Source of the DNA: Desulfosarcina widdelii
GTDB taxonomy: Bacteria > Desulfobacterota > Desulfobacteria > Desulfobacterales > Desulfosarcinaceae
Direction of reading: 5' to 3'
Length of the DNA stretch: 64,000 bases
NCBI RefSeq assembly: GCF_009688965.1
Contig: NZ_AP021875.1
Location: forward strand, 3,162,001-3,226,000
Shown: positions 8,779 through 18,185 of the stretch, piece after piece
How the letters are laid out: each line of letters opens with the position of its first letter
Position numbering within the stretch: the stretch's first letter is position 1
The notes under the pieces: model-generated
Database searches by the model: none
Told to the model about the DNA's origin: nothing
The model's input: only the letters and a program-made list of their open reading frames with translations
Made by a program: the position numbers and the translations under genes

Positions 8779-10173
8779 ATGAACGACGTTCTGATCATTT
8801 GCGCCGATCCGGAAGTCACCGAGCTGATAGAAAGCAACCTCGGCAGAAATAATACCGTTCAGCATTCAGCGGGGCTTCACGCCTCCCCGGAAGTCCTTGA
8901 TACGCAATTCGACCTGATCTTTATCGATCTAATATCGATGCAAACCACCGCGGTTGACGCGTTCCAGCAAACAATACAAAAATTCAGGCTGCAAAATCCC
9001 TGGGTACAATTCGTCGCCCTGGCTCCGCAAAAACATACCAGGCAAGCCGTCAATGCCGTCAGGCAGGGAGCTGACGATTTTTTAACCTACCCCTTCGATG
9101 AATCCGAGATCAAATTGGTGGTAGATAACCTCCAACAGGAGCGGACCAAGCATTTCGAGCTGGAATACCTCAGGGACAAATTCTGGAAATCGGACTGGCT
9201 GGATATCATTTACACCAACAATCCGGCCATGCGAAAAATCCTCAAAAAAATCCAGAGCGTTGCGCCAACCATCGCCACGGTCCTGCTCCTGGGGCAGACG
9301 GGCACCGGAAAAGGCCTGATGGCCAGACTCATCCACCGACACAGCCATCGATCCGAAGGCGCTTTTATCGCGGTTCATTGCGGCGCCATTCCCGACACCC
9401 TGATCGAAAGTGAACTGTTCGGCCACGAAAAGGGGGCATTTACCGGGGCGGACCGCAGAAAAATCGGCAAGTTCGAAATGGCTCGCAACGGTACCCTTTT
9501 TCTGGACGAAATCGGCACCATCTCCCTTGCCGCCCAAATCAAACTGTTGCAAGTTCTCCAGGATGGGACCTTCAACCGGCTGGGCAATGAGGAAACATTG
9601 CAGACCAATGCCCGCATCATTGCAGCCACCAACGCCGATTTGGAACAGATGGCAGCCACCGGTGCTTTCCGGAAGGATCTGTTTTACCGCCTGAATATTT
9701 TTCCGATTCAGTTGCCGCAGCTATCGGAGCGTCTGGAGGACCTGCCCCATTTGGCCGATGTCTTCCTGAATCGTCTCAACAATAAATACGGGAAGAATAT
9801 CAATGGATTGCATCCCGGCCTCATCGACGCCCTGAAAGCCTACGACTGGCCCGGAAACCTTCGGGAACTGGAAAATATCCTGGAGAGAGCCTACATTCTG
9901 GAAACGGGAAATGTCCTGCGTCCCGAGAGCTTTCCCGAAACGCTGATCGTTGGATCCGAAATCCAGCAGGCCGTGGATCGATCCGAAGAACTCCCCCTGT
10001 CGGAAGCTCGTCAAATCGCTATCGATGCATTCGAGCAAACCTACCTGGAAAAGCTGTTAAAAAAACACAGTGGAAAAATCGGCTCCTCCGCCAAGGAGGC
10101 GCATATCACGAGCCGGCAGTTCAGCAGGCTGGCGAGCAAGCACGGTCTGGACAAGAAAATGTACAAAAAGTAA
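8779..10173 (+). CDS. Sigma-54-dependent activator with degenerate receiver domain
   Basis: 464 aa. Receiver-like domain 1-115, AAA+ sigma-54 interaction domain about 145-375, and a C-terminal Fis-type helix-turn-helix (about 420-460). Walker A is GQTGTGKG (172-179) and the sigma-54 contact loop GAFTGA is intact (219-224). The receiver keeps an Asp at the phospho-acceptor position (D50) but has lost one acidic-pocket residue, and the invariant lysine is tyrosine (Y104 in LTYPF), so phosphorelay control is doubtful. No histidine kinase gene is adjacent. It probably drives the two -24/-12 promoters immediately upstream. It is paralogous to 61457-62890. Confidence 0.9.
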   Translation: MNDVLIICADPEVTELIESNLGRNNTVQHSAGLHASPEVLDTQFDLIFIDLISMQTTAVDAFQQTIQKFRLQNPWVQFVALAPQKHTRQAVNAVRQGADDFLTYPFDESEIKLVVDNLQQERTKHFELEYLRDKFWKSDWLDIIYTNNPAMRKILKKIQSVAPTIATVLLLGQTGTGKGLMARLIHRHSHRSEGAFIAVHCGAIPDTLIESELFGHEKGAFTGADRRKIGKFEMARNGTLFLDEIGTISLAAQIKLLQVLQDGTFNRLGNEETLQTNARIIAATNADLEQMAATGAFRKDLFYRLNIFPIQLPQLSERLEDLPHLADVFLNRLNNKYGKNINGLHPGLIDALKAYDWPGNLRELENILERAYILETGNVLRPESFPETLIVGSEIQQAVDRSEELPLSEARQIAIDAFEQTYLEKLLKKHSGKIGSSAKEAHITSRQFSRLASKHGLDKKMYKK

Positions 10174-10241
10174 AAGGAGCCGTACTCCGTTTGTTGAATG
10201 ATTCAGGGCTGCTTTCTCCCTGTTTATCGCGTATGATCTCT

Positions 10242-10931
10242 TTAGGAAGGCAGCTTACGCAACAACGATTTAACCCCGTACCGGGCGAGTTCTTCGGCGG
10301 TGAGCCAATGCAGCCCCATTCCCAATTGCTTGATCCCGCCAAGGACATCCTCGGTCAACGCTTTCTGGGTGCCGTCGAAGGTGCCGCGCCACAATCGCAG
10401 GCCCGTTTCGACATCGACCAGGTACAGGGCGAAACCCACCGATGCCGGACTGTCCGGCACATCCTCGAGAGCACCCTTCTCCCGGAACCGCCATACCGTG
10501 CCGACCACGACGATATCCGCCTGAAGCATCTTTCCGAATCCGACAGCCCGCTTGCGGGGCGTATCCAGGGTCGGGTCCTTTTCAATTTTGGCATAGGCCT
10601 CCACCGCAAGGTCTGCCGGGATCATGTTGTCCTGAAACCGCAATTTCAATTCCTTTCCGGCAACGCGGTAAATGATCCGGTCCGATCCCTCGGGCAATCC
10701 ACGGTAATCCACTTCCAGTTCGGATAAAGTTTTGCTCAGCGGTTTGGCGATGGTTTGATCGGCCGACTCCAACTGGCCCTGGAGAAACGGCATCAGCGCA
10801 ATCCTTGCGTTTGTAAGATCAGCGGCGGCAATTTGCTCCGATTCGGATTGCGCATGGCTTTTTCCGAAAAACAGCAGGCACGCGATCATTGCCACCAGCA
10901 AGGCGGCGAAACATGGATTTATTTTTTTCAT
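10242..10931 (-). CDS. Secreted protein of CsgG/LpoB-like character
   Basis: About 229 aa, signal peptide ending in SHA-Q. The body has the order of CsgG/LpoB/FlgO-like proteins: an opening IALMPF strand, the ADIVVVGTVWRF strand and the late VDVETGLRLWRG strand. These periplasmic or outer-membrane proteins serve in secretion or as synthase activators, but this one has no lipobox, so its exact role is open. The ATG at 10931 follows CGGAG by eight bases; the GTG at 10940 is less likely. It is convergent with the sigma-54 activator gene. Confidence 0.65.
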   Translation of the reverse strand: MKKINPCFAALLVAMIACLLFFGKSHAQSESEQIAAADLTNARIALMPFLQGQLESADQTIAKPLSKTLSELEVDYRGLPEGSDRIIYRVAGKELKLRFQDNMIPADLAVEAYAKIEKDPTLDTPRKRAVGFGKMLQADIVVVGTVWRFREKGALEDVPDSPASVGFALYLVDVETGLRLWRGTFDGTQKALTEDVLGGIKQLGMGLHWLTAEELARYGVKSLLRKLPS

Positions 10932-11132
10932 GGGCAGCACTCCGGTTAAAGATGGTCTGACACGTCGCTCATCGTTCCCGCGGCTCAGCCGTTTGATTTT
11001 TAAAATCTATCACAATTGATCAGCCAATAACAATATGTTAGACCTTCTCAAAAAGCATTCCACCGCATCGAAAATTCCGATGCTTCTTCCGGCATCTTCA
11101 ACATACCGGCCAACGACCTGCATGAATTGAAA

Positions 11133-11726
11133 ATGGAAGCATTCCTGCAAACCTACGGGTACTGGGCGATCCTGATCGGCACCTTCCTGGAGGGGGAAAC
11201 CATCCTGGTGTTGGCGGGCCTGGCCGCCCATCAGGGATACATGACCCTGGAGGGCGTTATCCTGTGCGCCTTTGCCGGCAGCCTGTGCGGGGACCAGATG
11301 TTCTATTTTCTGGGGCGCCGGCACAGCGATTTCATGTTGCACCGGCGACCGGCCTGGCGAGAAAAACTGGAGCGGGCCAATCGCCTGGCGGATCGCTTTC
11401 AAACCCCGTTGATTTTAGGATTCCGGTTCCTGTATGGACTGCGCACGTTGATGCCGTTCGCTTTCGGAATCAGTGAGGTCCCGGTGCTACGCTTTGTCTG
11501 GCTCAATGTCATCGGTGCCGGTATCTGGGCGGTGGTGTTCGGCGTGGCCGGATATCTTTTCGGCAGCGCCCTGGAGCAAATCCTGGGCAATCTGCGTCAT
11601 TACGAAAGAATGCTGTTTGTCCTGGTGGCCGTCGCCGGCGCCATGGTCTGGATCGTCTATATTTACCGCCGCAACAGCCGACGGACGCCGGGAGATGAAC
11701 GCGGCAGGGATAAGGAAACAAAATGA
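11133..11726 (+). CDS. DedA/SNARE-associated family membrane protein
   Basis: About 197 aa, with the DedA motifs E-G-E (TFLEGETILVLAG), the re-entrant G-D-x-x-x-Y/F-x-x-G region (GDQMFYFLGRR) and FRFLYGLRTLMPFAFG. DedA proteins are inner-membrane phospholipid scramblases or flippases (undecaprenyl phosphate and phosphatidylethanolamine are known cargos). A TTG at 11127 is an alternative start. The stop overlaps the MprF start (ATGA), so the two are translationally coupled, which fits a shared role in lipid handling. Confidence 0.85.
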   Translation: MEAFLQTYGYWAILIGTFLEGETILVLAGLAAHQGYMTLEGVILCAFAGSLCGDQMFYFLGRRHSDFMLHRRPAWREKLERANRLADRFQTPLILGFRFLYGLRTLMPFAFGISEVPVLRFVWLNVIGAGIWAVVFGVAGYLFGSALEQILGNLRHYERMLFVLVAVAGAMVWIVYIYRRNSRRTPGDERGRDKETK

Positions 11727-14281
11727 AGTTCAAACCGCCTGCATGGGTGGGGCCTTTGTTCGGCATCCTGCTGTTCTCCCTTGCCGTCTGGGTGCTGCAT
11801 CACGAGTTGGCCGCCTATCACTTAAAGGATATTGTTCATCAGATCAGGTCCATCTCCATCGCCCGCGTGGCCCTGGCCTTGTTGCTGACCGCTGCCGGTT
11901 ACGGTGTCATGACCCTTTATGACTTTCTTGCCCTGCGTTATCTCAAGCATCTGCTGGGATATGGGAAGATCGCCCTGGCCGCCTTCGTCGGCGCCGCGTT
12001 CAGCAACAACATTGGGCTTTCCATGATCGCCGGCGCGTCGGTACGCTACCGTCTGTATGCCAACTGGGGACTCTCCGCCCTGGAGATCACCAAGGTGGTT
12101 TTTTTCTGTACCCTCACGCTGTGGCTGGGGTTTCTGGGTCTCGGCGGGACGGTGTTTTTCCTGGTGCCCCTGACCCTGCCGGACCAACTGCATCTGCCCG
12201 CGATCTCCATACACCTGGTCGGCCTGTCGATGACGCTGCCGGTCGCAGCTTACCTGCTCGCAGGGGCGTTTTTGAAAACACCGCTGCGCCTGCGCGACTG
12301 GCAGATCGACGTGCCCGGCTTGCGGACCGGCCTTCTGCAGCTTCTTACGGGGACGGCGGACTGGCTGCTTGCCGGCAGCGTGCTGATCGTCCTGCTGCCG
12401 CCGGTCGACGGGCTTTCCCTGCCGCTGATTCTGGGGATGTACCTCCTGGCCCAACTGGCCGGTCTGGTCAGCCAGGTTCCGGGCGGATTGGGCGTATTCG
12501 AAACGACCTTCCTGCTGTTGATCGGCGGCCGGTTGCCCGCCGAAACGGTGATGGGGGCCCTGTTTGCCTTCAGAATCATCTACTATCTGCTGCCCCTGGC
12601 AGTTTCGGCGCTGCTGTTGGGAGGCAACGAAATCCTTTTGCACCGGGAATCGGCGAAAAAGCTGGCCGCAACGTATCATCGCTGGAGCGGTCCGGTGGTG
12701 CCCCCGGTGCTGGCCTTCACCACCTTCATCGCCGGCGCAGTTCTGCTCTTCTCCGGGGCGACACCGGCCCTGGATCACCGCCTGGCATGGCTCAGGCAGG
12801 CGATCCCGCTGCCCCTGCTGGAAGTCTCGCACCTGGTGGGCAGCACCGTCGGCATGGGGCTGCTGCTGCTGGCCCGGGGAATCCAGCGGCGCCTCAGCGG
12901 CGCCTATTGGATCACGGCGATCCTGCTCGGCGTGGGAATAGCCGCATCCCTGTTCAAAGGCTTGGATTTCGAGGAAGCGCTGTTTCTGGGGGCGCTGCTG
13001 GCGGCCCTGCTCCCCAACCGGCGTTTTTTTTACCGGCATACCTCCCTGCTCCACCAGCGCTTTACCCCGGCCTGGATCGCGGCCATCGCCATGATCGTCA
13101 TCAGCGCTTTCTGGCTGGGATTTTTCTCCTACAAACACGTGGAATACCGGGAAGCCTTATGGTGGCAATTCGCCTTCAATGCAGATGCCCCCCGCTTTCT
13201 GCGTGCCTCGGCTGCTGCCGCGGCGGTTTTGCTGCTCTTTGCCGTAGCCCGCTTGCTACGGCCTGCCCACCACCGACCGGGGAAAGCCAGCGAGGAAGAG
13301 ATGCAGACTGTGGTTCGCATTGTCGGCAGCGCCAATGCGACCACCGCCAACCTGGCCCTTTTGGGAGACAAATCCTTTCTAATCAATCCGCAAAAAAATG
13401 CCTTTATCATGTATGGGGTTCAGGGGCGCAGTTGGGTGGCTATGGGAGATCCGGTAGGACCGCAGGACGCCTGGCCCGAGCTGATCTGGAACTTCCGCGA
13501 GCAATCGGACCGGTTCGGCGGATGGGCCCTGTTTTACCAGGTGACGCCGGACGGTCTGCCCTATTACCTGGACCTGGGGCTCACCCTGACCAAACTGGGC
13601 GAAACCGCCCGCGTTCCCCTCGAAGACTTCTCCCTGGAGGGCAGCCATCGCAAGGGACTGCGCTACACCCGGCGCAAGATGGAAAAAGAGGGCCTCTCCT
13701 TGGAAATCTTGCCCGCCGATCAGGCCATGGCCCGGTTCGATGCGCTCAAGCAGATTTCGGATGCCTGGCTGACGGAAAAGAACACCAGCGAAAAAGGATT
13801 TTCCCTGGGCCGTTTCAGCGAGGAATACCTGCGCTGGTTCGACGTGGCGGTGATCAGGAAAAGCGATGCCATTGTCGCCTTTGCTAATCTTTGGAAGGGC
13901 GCGGACAACGGCGAATTCTCCATCGACATGATGCGCTACGATCCGGCGTTGGCGCCGGGCGGGGTCATGGATTACCTATTTATTGAACTCATGTTGTGGG
14001 GTCAGGAAAAGGGCTACGAATGGTTCGATCTGGGTATGGCGCCGCTGTCTGGTCTGGCGGATCGATCCCTGGCGCCGCTTTGGAACCGCCTGGGAGGGTT
14101 TCTGGCGCGTCACGGCGGACACTTTTACAACTTCGAAGGGCTGCGCCAGTACAAGGAGAAATTCGACCCGGTGTGGGAGCCGCGCTATCTGGCATCTCCC
14201 GGCGGTATGGCGCTGCCTTTGATTTTTGCCCATCTGGTCCAGTTGATTTCGGGCGGGATCAAGGGCACAATTGCCAAATAA
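11723..14281 (+). CDS. mprF: MprF-type aminoacyl-phosphatidylglycerol synthase/flippase
   Basis: 852 aa. The N-terminal two-thirds (about 1-510) contain about 14 membrane spans of the flippase part. The C-terminal third (about 530-840) is the DUF2156 GNAT-fold synthase, with the conserved KGLRYTRRKMEKEG and WFDLGMAPLSG stretches. MprF moves lysine or alanine from tRNA to phosphatidylglycerol and flips the product outwards, lowering surface negative charge. Length and domain order equal the family norm. It sits in a DedA-MprF-AcvB operon, and the downstream hydrolase could reverse the modification. Confidence 0.93.
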   Translation: MKFKPPAWVGPLFGILLFSLAVWVLHHELAAYHLKDIVHQIRSISIARVALALLLTAAGYGVMTLYDFLALRYLKHLLGYGKIALAAFVGAAFSNNIGLSMIAGASVRYRLYANWGLSALEITKVVFFCTLTLWLGFLGLGGTVFFLVPLTLPDQLHLPAISIHLVGLSMTLPVAAYLLAGAFLKTPLRLRDWQIDVPGLRTGLLQLLTGTADWLLAGSVLIVLLPPVDGLSLPLILGMYLLAQLAGLVSQVPGGLGVFETTFLLLIGGRLPAETVMGALFAFRIIYYLLPLAVSALLLGGNEILLHRESAKKLAATYHRWSGPVVPPVLAFTTFIAGAVLLFSGATPALDHRLAWLRQAIPLPLLEVSHLVGSTVGMGLLLLARGIQRRLSGAYWITAILLGVGIAASLFKGLDFEEALFLGALLAALLPNRRFFYRHTSLLHQRFTPAWIAAIAMIVISAFWLGFFSYKHVEYREALWWQFAFNADAPRFLRASAAAAAVLLLFAVARLLRPAHHRPGKASEEEMQTVVRIVGSANATTANLALLGDKSFLINPQKNAFIMYGVQGRSWVAMGDPVGPQDAWPELIWNFREQSDRFGGWALFYQVTPDGLPYYLDLGLTLTKLGETARVPLEDFSLEGSHRKGLRYTRRKMEKEGLSLEILPADQAMARFDALKQISDAWLTEKNTSEKGFSLGRFSEEYLRWFDVAVIRKSDAIVAFANLWKGADNGEFSIDMMRYDPALAPGGVMDYLFIELMLWGQEKGYEWFDLGMAPLSGLADRSLAPLWNRLGGFLARHGGHFYNFEGLRQYKEKFDPVWEPRYLASPGGMALPLIFAHLVQLISGGIKGTIAK

Positions 14282-14291
14282 CCCACATGGA

Positions 14292-15692
14292 ATGCGGGCA
14301 ATGAAGAAATATTTGATCGTGATGATCGGGGTGGTTCTGGCCGTCCAGAGCGCCGCCGCCGAGGAATTATCCCTGACTTACGGCCGGTTCGGAACGGTTG
14401 CCGTTTACCGGCAGACGCCCCATCCGACCCGTGTGGCGTTGTTCGTCTCCGGCGACGGAGGCTGGAACCAGGGGGTGGTGGACATGGCCCGCCAGCTTGC
14501 CGGCCTGGATGCCCTGGTGGCCGGCATCGACATCGTTCACTACCTCAAACAACTGGCCGACAGCGGCGAAGCATGCAGCTATCCGGCGGCCGATTTCGAG
14601 AACCTGAGCCACTTTCTCCAGAAGAAGCTCGATTTCCCCGATTATATTCAGCCGGTGCTGATCGGCTACTCTTCCGGAGCGACCCTGGTGTACGCCACCC
14701 TTGTCCAGGCGCCGCCGGGAACCTTTTCAGGCGCCATAAGCCTGGGCTTTTGTCCGGATCTACCCCTGGTCAATCCCTTCTGCACGGGCAGCGGCTTTAA
14801 AATGGAGCCGGGGCCCAAGGGCAAGGGGGTTAACTTCCTGCCCGCCTCCCATCTCGAGAATCCCTGGATCGCCCTGCAGGGGGACGTGGACCAGGTGTGC
14901 GATCCCACCGCCACCCGGCGGTTCGTCGATCAGGTGGCCAAAGGCGAGATCGTCATGCTGCCCAAGGTCGGCCATGGATACAGCGTCCCGCGCAACTGGA
15001 TGCCTCAGTTCCGGCAGGCTTTTCTGAAAATTGTCGGAAGGCAGGTAGCGGATACCGGGGGGATCGACGGTACGCTTTCCGACCTGCCGCTGGTGGAAGT
15101 CCAGCCTGTCGGGAAACAAAGCCGGACCATGGCTGTAATCGTCACCGGTGACGGCGGCTGGGCCGGTGTCGATCGGGAACTCGCCGCGGGACTGGCCGAC
15201 CGGGGAATCGGCGTGGTGGGACTGAATTCACTGAAATATTTCTGGACGCCCCGGACGCCTCAACAGTTGGGGAGCGACATGGATCGCATCCTGAGCCACT
15301 ACATGAAATCCTGGCGCAAGGAGCAGGCGGTTCTGATCGGGTACTCCCTGGGAGCCGACGTGTTGCCGTTTGCCGTCAACCGTTTGCCGGAGAGCCTTCG
15401 GGCGCTCGTCCGCTGCGTGGTGTTGCTGGCTCCCGGCAGGCAAACCTCCTTCGAGTTCCATCTTTCCAACTGGATCGGCGGCCCGAGCAGCGATACTTTC
15501 GCGGTCCAGCCGGAAATCGAGCGCATCTCCGGACCATCGCTGTTGTGCCTGTACGGCGCACAGGACAAGGAGAGTGTATGCCCCCTGCTGGCCGAAGGAA
15601 GCGCGCAAATAGAGGAATTGAAGGGGGGTCACCATTTCGGAGGGGATTATGGCGCGCTGGTCCAAAAGATCATTGCCCGGACCGAGCCCTGA
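14292..15692 (+). CDS. AcvB/VirJ-family periplasmic serine hydrolase
   Basis: About 466 aa with signal peptide (cut near AAA-EE). Two alpha/beta-hydrolase halves are visible, each opening with SGDGGW or TGDGGW. Each has a G-x-S-x-G elbow (GYSSGA in the first, GYSLGA in the second), so both nucleophiles appear kept. AcvB of rhizobia hydrolyses lysyl-phosphatidylglycerol and lies next to the MprF homologue LpiA; the identical pairing here supports the same job. The ATG at 14292 is chosen over a TTG inside mprF (14271); 14301 is also possible. Confidence 0.88.
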   Translation: MRAMKKYLIVMIGVVLAVQSAAAEELSLTYGRFGTVAVYRQTPHPTRVALFVSGDGGWNQGVVDMARQLAGLDALVAGIDIVHYLKQLADSGEACSYPAADFENLSHFLQKKLDFPDYIQPVLIGYSSGATLVYATLVQAPPGTFSGAISLGFCPDLPLVNPFCTGSGFKMEPGPKGKGVNFLPASHLENPWIALQGDVDQVCDPTATRRFVDQVAKGEIVMLPKVGHGYSVPRNWMPQFRQAFLKIVGRQVADTGGIDGTLSDLPLVEVQPVGKQSRTMAVIVTGDGGWAGVDRELAAGLADRGIGVVGLNSLKYFWTPRTPQQLGSDMDRILSHYMKSWRKEQAVLIGYSLGADVLPFAVNRLPESLRALVRCVVLLAPGRQTSFEFHLSNWIGGPSSDTFAVQPEIERISGPSLLCLYGAQDKESVCPLLAEGSAQIEELKGGHHFGGDYGALVQKIIARTEP

Positions 15693-15731
15693 GAAGGAAC
15701 TATAATTTTAATAAAATCAATTGGGACGGTT

Positions 15732-16463
15732 ATGCCATTGAAAACATCCCGTGACGGGAAGAATAAAAAACCGGTTTGCCGGATCTGCCAGGCAGCGGTG
15801 GACCGCCCGGAAAGCGTGCCTCTGGCCCTGGTCCGGCCGGCGGTCCTCGAAGAAATCCGCAAGGACCATCCCGACCTGTCCACAGACGGATTCATCTGCA
15901 AGGACGATCTCAACCGCTATCGCATCCGGTATGTGGAAAGTCTCCTGTCATCGGAGCAGGGCGAGCTTTCCACCCTGGATCGGGATGTCCTGGAAAGTTT
16001 CCGGCAACATGAAATTCTTACCAGCAACCTCAATGAGGAGTTTGTCAACAAACTGACCATGGGCGAGGCCCTGGCCGACCGCATTGCCACATTCGGCGGC
16101 AGTTGGCCCTTCATCATCGTGTTTGGATCCGTACTGCTGGTATGGATTTTGATCAACACCATCTTCCTGGTAAACAGGCACTTCGATCCCTATCCGTTCA
16201 TCCTGCTCAACCTGATCCTGTCCTGCCTGGCGGCGGTCCAGGCGCCGGTGATCATGATGAGCCAGAACCGCCAGGAGGCCAAGGACCGCCTGAGGTCCGA
16301 GAACGACTACCGGATCAACCTCAAGGCGGAACTTGAAATACGCCATCTGAATGAAAAGGTGGATCACCTGCTGTCCCGCCAGTGGGAACGCCTGGCCGAG
16401 ATCCAGGCGATCCAGCTTGAACTGATCGCCGAAGTGGCCGCCCTGAAACACAGCCGGGATTGA
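15732..16463 (+). CDS. DUF1003 membrane protein
   Basis: 243 aa. A short CRICQ motif at the N-terminus (one C-x2-C) and a soluble segment are followed by two membrane spans (about 125-180) and a C-terminal amphipathic coiled region (about 185-240). The ADRIATFGGSWPFII and QAPVIMMSQNRQ signatures identify DUF1003. Function is unknown; members often lie beside cation transporters. It starts 39 bases after the AcvB-like gene and may be in the same transcript. Confidence 0.85.
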   Translation: MPLKTSRDGKNKKPVCRICQAAVDRPESVPLALVRPAVLEEIRKDHPDLSTDGFICKDDLNRYRIRYVESLLSSEQGELSTLDRDVLESFRQHEILTSNLNEEFVNKLTMGEALADRIATFGGSWPFIIVFGSVLLVWILINTIFLVNRHFDPYPFILLNLILSCLAAVQAPVIMMSQNRQEAKDRLRSENDYRINLKAELEIRHLNEKVDHLLSRQWERLAEIQAIQLELIAEVAALKHSRD

Positions 16464-16483
16464 CGTTCCCACCCGTGGTCGAG

Positions 16484-17365
16484 ATGGTGAACCACCCGAT
16501 GATAAAATACTTTTCCTTGGCCATGATCGGCATCGTCGCCGTCGGCCTCATCTATTGGCGTGCCATTTCCGTCAATGTGGCGCGCTACCTGGTCTGGCGC
16601 CTGACCTCGAACGCCACGATCGCCAGCGGACAGGTGCGCAACGCAGACGCCGATATTCACTATGTCGGCTACGGCAGCGGTTCGGCGGTGTTGCTGTTGC
16701 ATGGGGGCTTGAGCAACCGGCTCAGCTGGTTTTCCCAGGTTCCTGAACTCGTCGATGCCGGACGGCGGGTGATATTGCCCGACACGCGCGGCCACGGCGA
16801 TTCGGATCTGGGCGGCAACGAACTGAGTTACCGGCTGATGGCCGCCGACGCCGTCAAGATTCTCGACCGGCTGTCCATCCGGAGGGCGGATGTCGTCGGC
16901 TGGAGCGACGGCGGCAACACCGCCCTGCTGCTGGCACGCTATTGGCCGGAGCGGGTGCGGCGCATGGTGGTCATCAGTGCCAATTTCAATCCGCAAGGCT
17001 TGACGCCGGAGGTTCAGAAAGAGAACACCGGACCGAGTCGTGGAATAGAGCGATGGTGGAAGCGATGGTGGACGGGGGCCGGCGACCGGCTCCACGAACT
17101 GGAAGCCCGGGTGAAGCGCATGTGGCGGACCCGCCCGAATCTGCAGGCTGCCGATCTGGCCGATATCGCCGCACCGACCCTGGTAATCGTCGGCGACGCC
17201 GATGTCGTCTCCACTGCTCATGCCCGCCTGATGGCAAAATGGCTCGCCAATGGATCGCTGGCGGTTATCGCCGGAGGGCATTTCACACCGGTGACGCAAG
17301 CCCGCCGGGTAAACGAATGGATTGCTCGATTTCTGGGTGAGGGGACGCTGGAAGGCAGCTCTTGA
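16484..17365 (+). CDS. Membrane-anchored alpha/beta hydrolase
   Basis: About 293 aa. An N-terminal hydrophobic anchor (about residues 5-25) precedes an alpha/beta-hydrolase core: oxyanion-hole HGG, nucleophile elbow GWSDGG, acid in GDADVVS and catalytic His in GGHFTPV. The catalytic triad is therefore complete. The substrate is unknown. The frame is open to a TTG at 16460 overlapping the DUF1003 gene; ATGs at 16484 and 16499 are better but none has a strong ribosome site. Confidence 0.82.
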   Translation: MVNHPMIKYFSLAMIGIVAVGLIYWRAISVNVARYLVWRLTSNATIASGQVRNADADIHYVGYGSGSAVLLLHGGLSNRLSWFSQVPELVDAGRRVILPDTRGHGDSDLGGNELSYRLMAADAVKILDRLSIRRADVVGWSDGGNTALLLARYWPERVRRMVVISANFNPQGLTPEVQKENTGPSRGIERWWKRWWTGAGDRLHELEARVKRMWRTRPNLQAADLADIAAPTLVIVGDADVVSTAHARLMAKWLANGSLAVIAGGHFTPVTQARRVNEWIARFLGEGTLEGSS

Positions 17366-17547
17366 CGCGTTTGTTAAACGGATACGACGTCGTCGTTTGG
17401 ATGAAGTATCGCCGTGCCGGCGGCTCAAATCGCCGGTGCAGAGTCGAGAATCCTTCGTGCTTTTAAACGAAAAATCGCTTTGGTTGGTCGATAGGTGCTT
17501 TACCGGTACTGCGGGTTCCGATTCAGAAAGCGACCACAGGAGGAAAT

Positions 17548-18063
17548 GTGATTCAGCAAGTGTTTACGGCCGTCGTGGGTATCCTGCTCCTGACCCTGGG
17601 CTGGAGGCTGTTCTGGATGTTTGTCGGTGTGTTGGGCTTTGTTGCGGGCCTCCAGATGGCCCAATCGCTTTGGGTACAACAACCCTTCTGGATACTTTGG
17701 GTTGCCGGACTGGTCTGCGGCTTTTTCGGAGCGATACTGGCGCTGTTTTTGCAGCATCTGGCCGTGGCCATCGGCGGTTTTTTCGCCGGCGGAATTCTTG
17801 CCCTGCAACTGGTAGCAATGTTGGGATACAGCGTTAATGGACTGATCGCCCTTATCGGAGGTATTCTCGGTGCGGTGGCCCTGGTCCTGTTCTTCGACTG
17901 GGCACTGGTGTTCCTTTCGTCAATGGTGGGCGCCGCTTTTATCGTGGATGCCATCGACGGTGGACGTTTTCCCTATGCACCGTGGCTGTTTGTGGCTGTC
18001 GCTGCCGCGGGGGTGGTTTTTCAATCGCGCCTGCTGATGGCTTCACGCCAGCCAACACACTGA
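17548..18063 (+). CDS. DUF4203-like polytopic membrane protein
   Basis: 171 aa, almost entirely hydrophobic, with six or seven predicted spans rich in Gly and Ala (GVLGFVAGLQ, GGFFAGGILAL, GGILGAVALVLFF). The pattern resembles DUF4203/TMEM198-like proteins, whose function is unknown. The start is GTG at 17548, placed by AGGAGG just upstream. 122 bases separate it from the universal stress protein gene. Confidence 0.75.
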   Translation: MIQQVFTAVVGILLLTLGWRLFWMFVGVLGFVAGLQMAQSLWVQQPFWILWVAGLVCGFFGAILALFLQHLAVAIGGFFAGGILALQLVAMLGYSVNGLIALIGGILGAVALVLFFDWALVFLSSMVGAAFIVDAIDGGRFPYAPWLFVAVAAAGVVFQSRLLMASRQPTH

Positions 18064-18185
18064 GGATTCAACCCCCAAGGCAGCAGCGTATCGAGGCCGC
18101 CGGAGGAACTTTTTCAGTCAGAAAGCAAAAATCCCAACGTTACCGTGCAGACAAACTTCATTCGACCAACGAAAGGAGAGTCCCT

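Noticed and set aside
12121..13887. 588-codon plus-strand frame within mprF, and a 438-codon minus frame at 11822-13138
   Set aside because: Both overlap the MprF gene fully, are Pro/Gly/Arg or Gln-rich and have no recognisable domain.
17393..17411. -24/-12-like GG-N10-GC before the gene at 17548
   Set aside because: Only GG and GC match; the other consensus positions do not, and such spacing occurs by chance.
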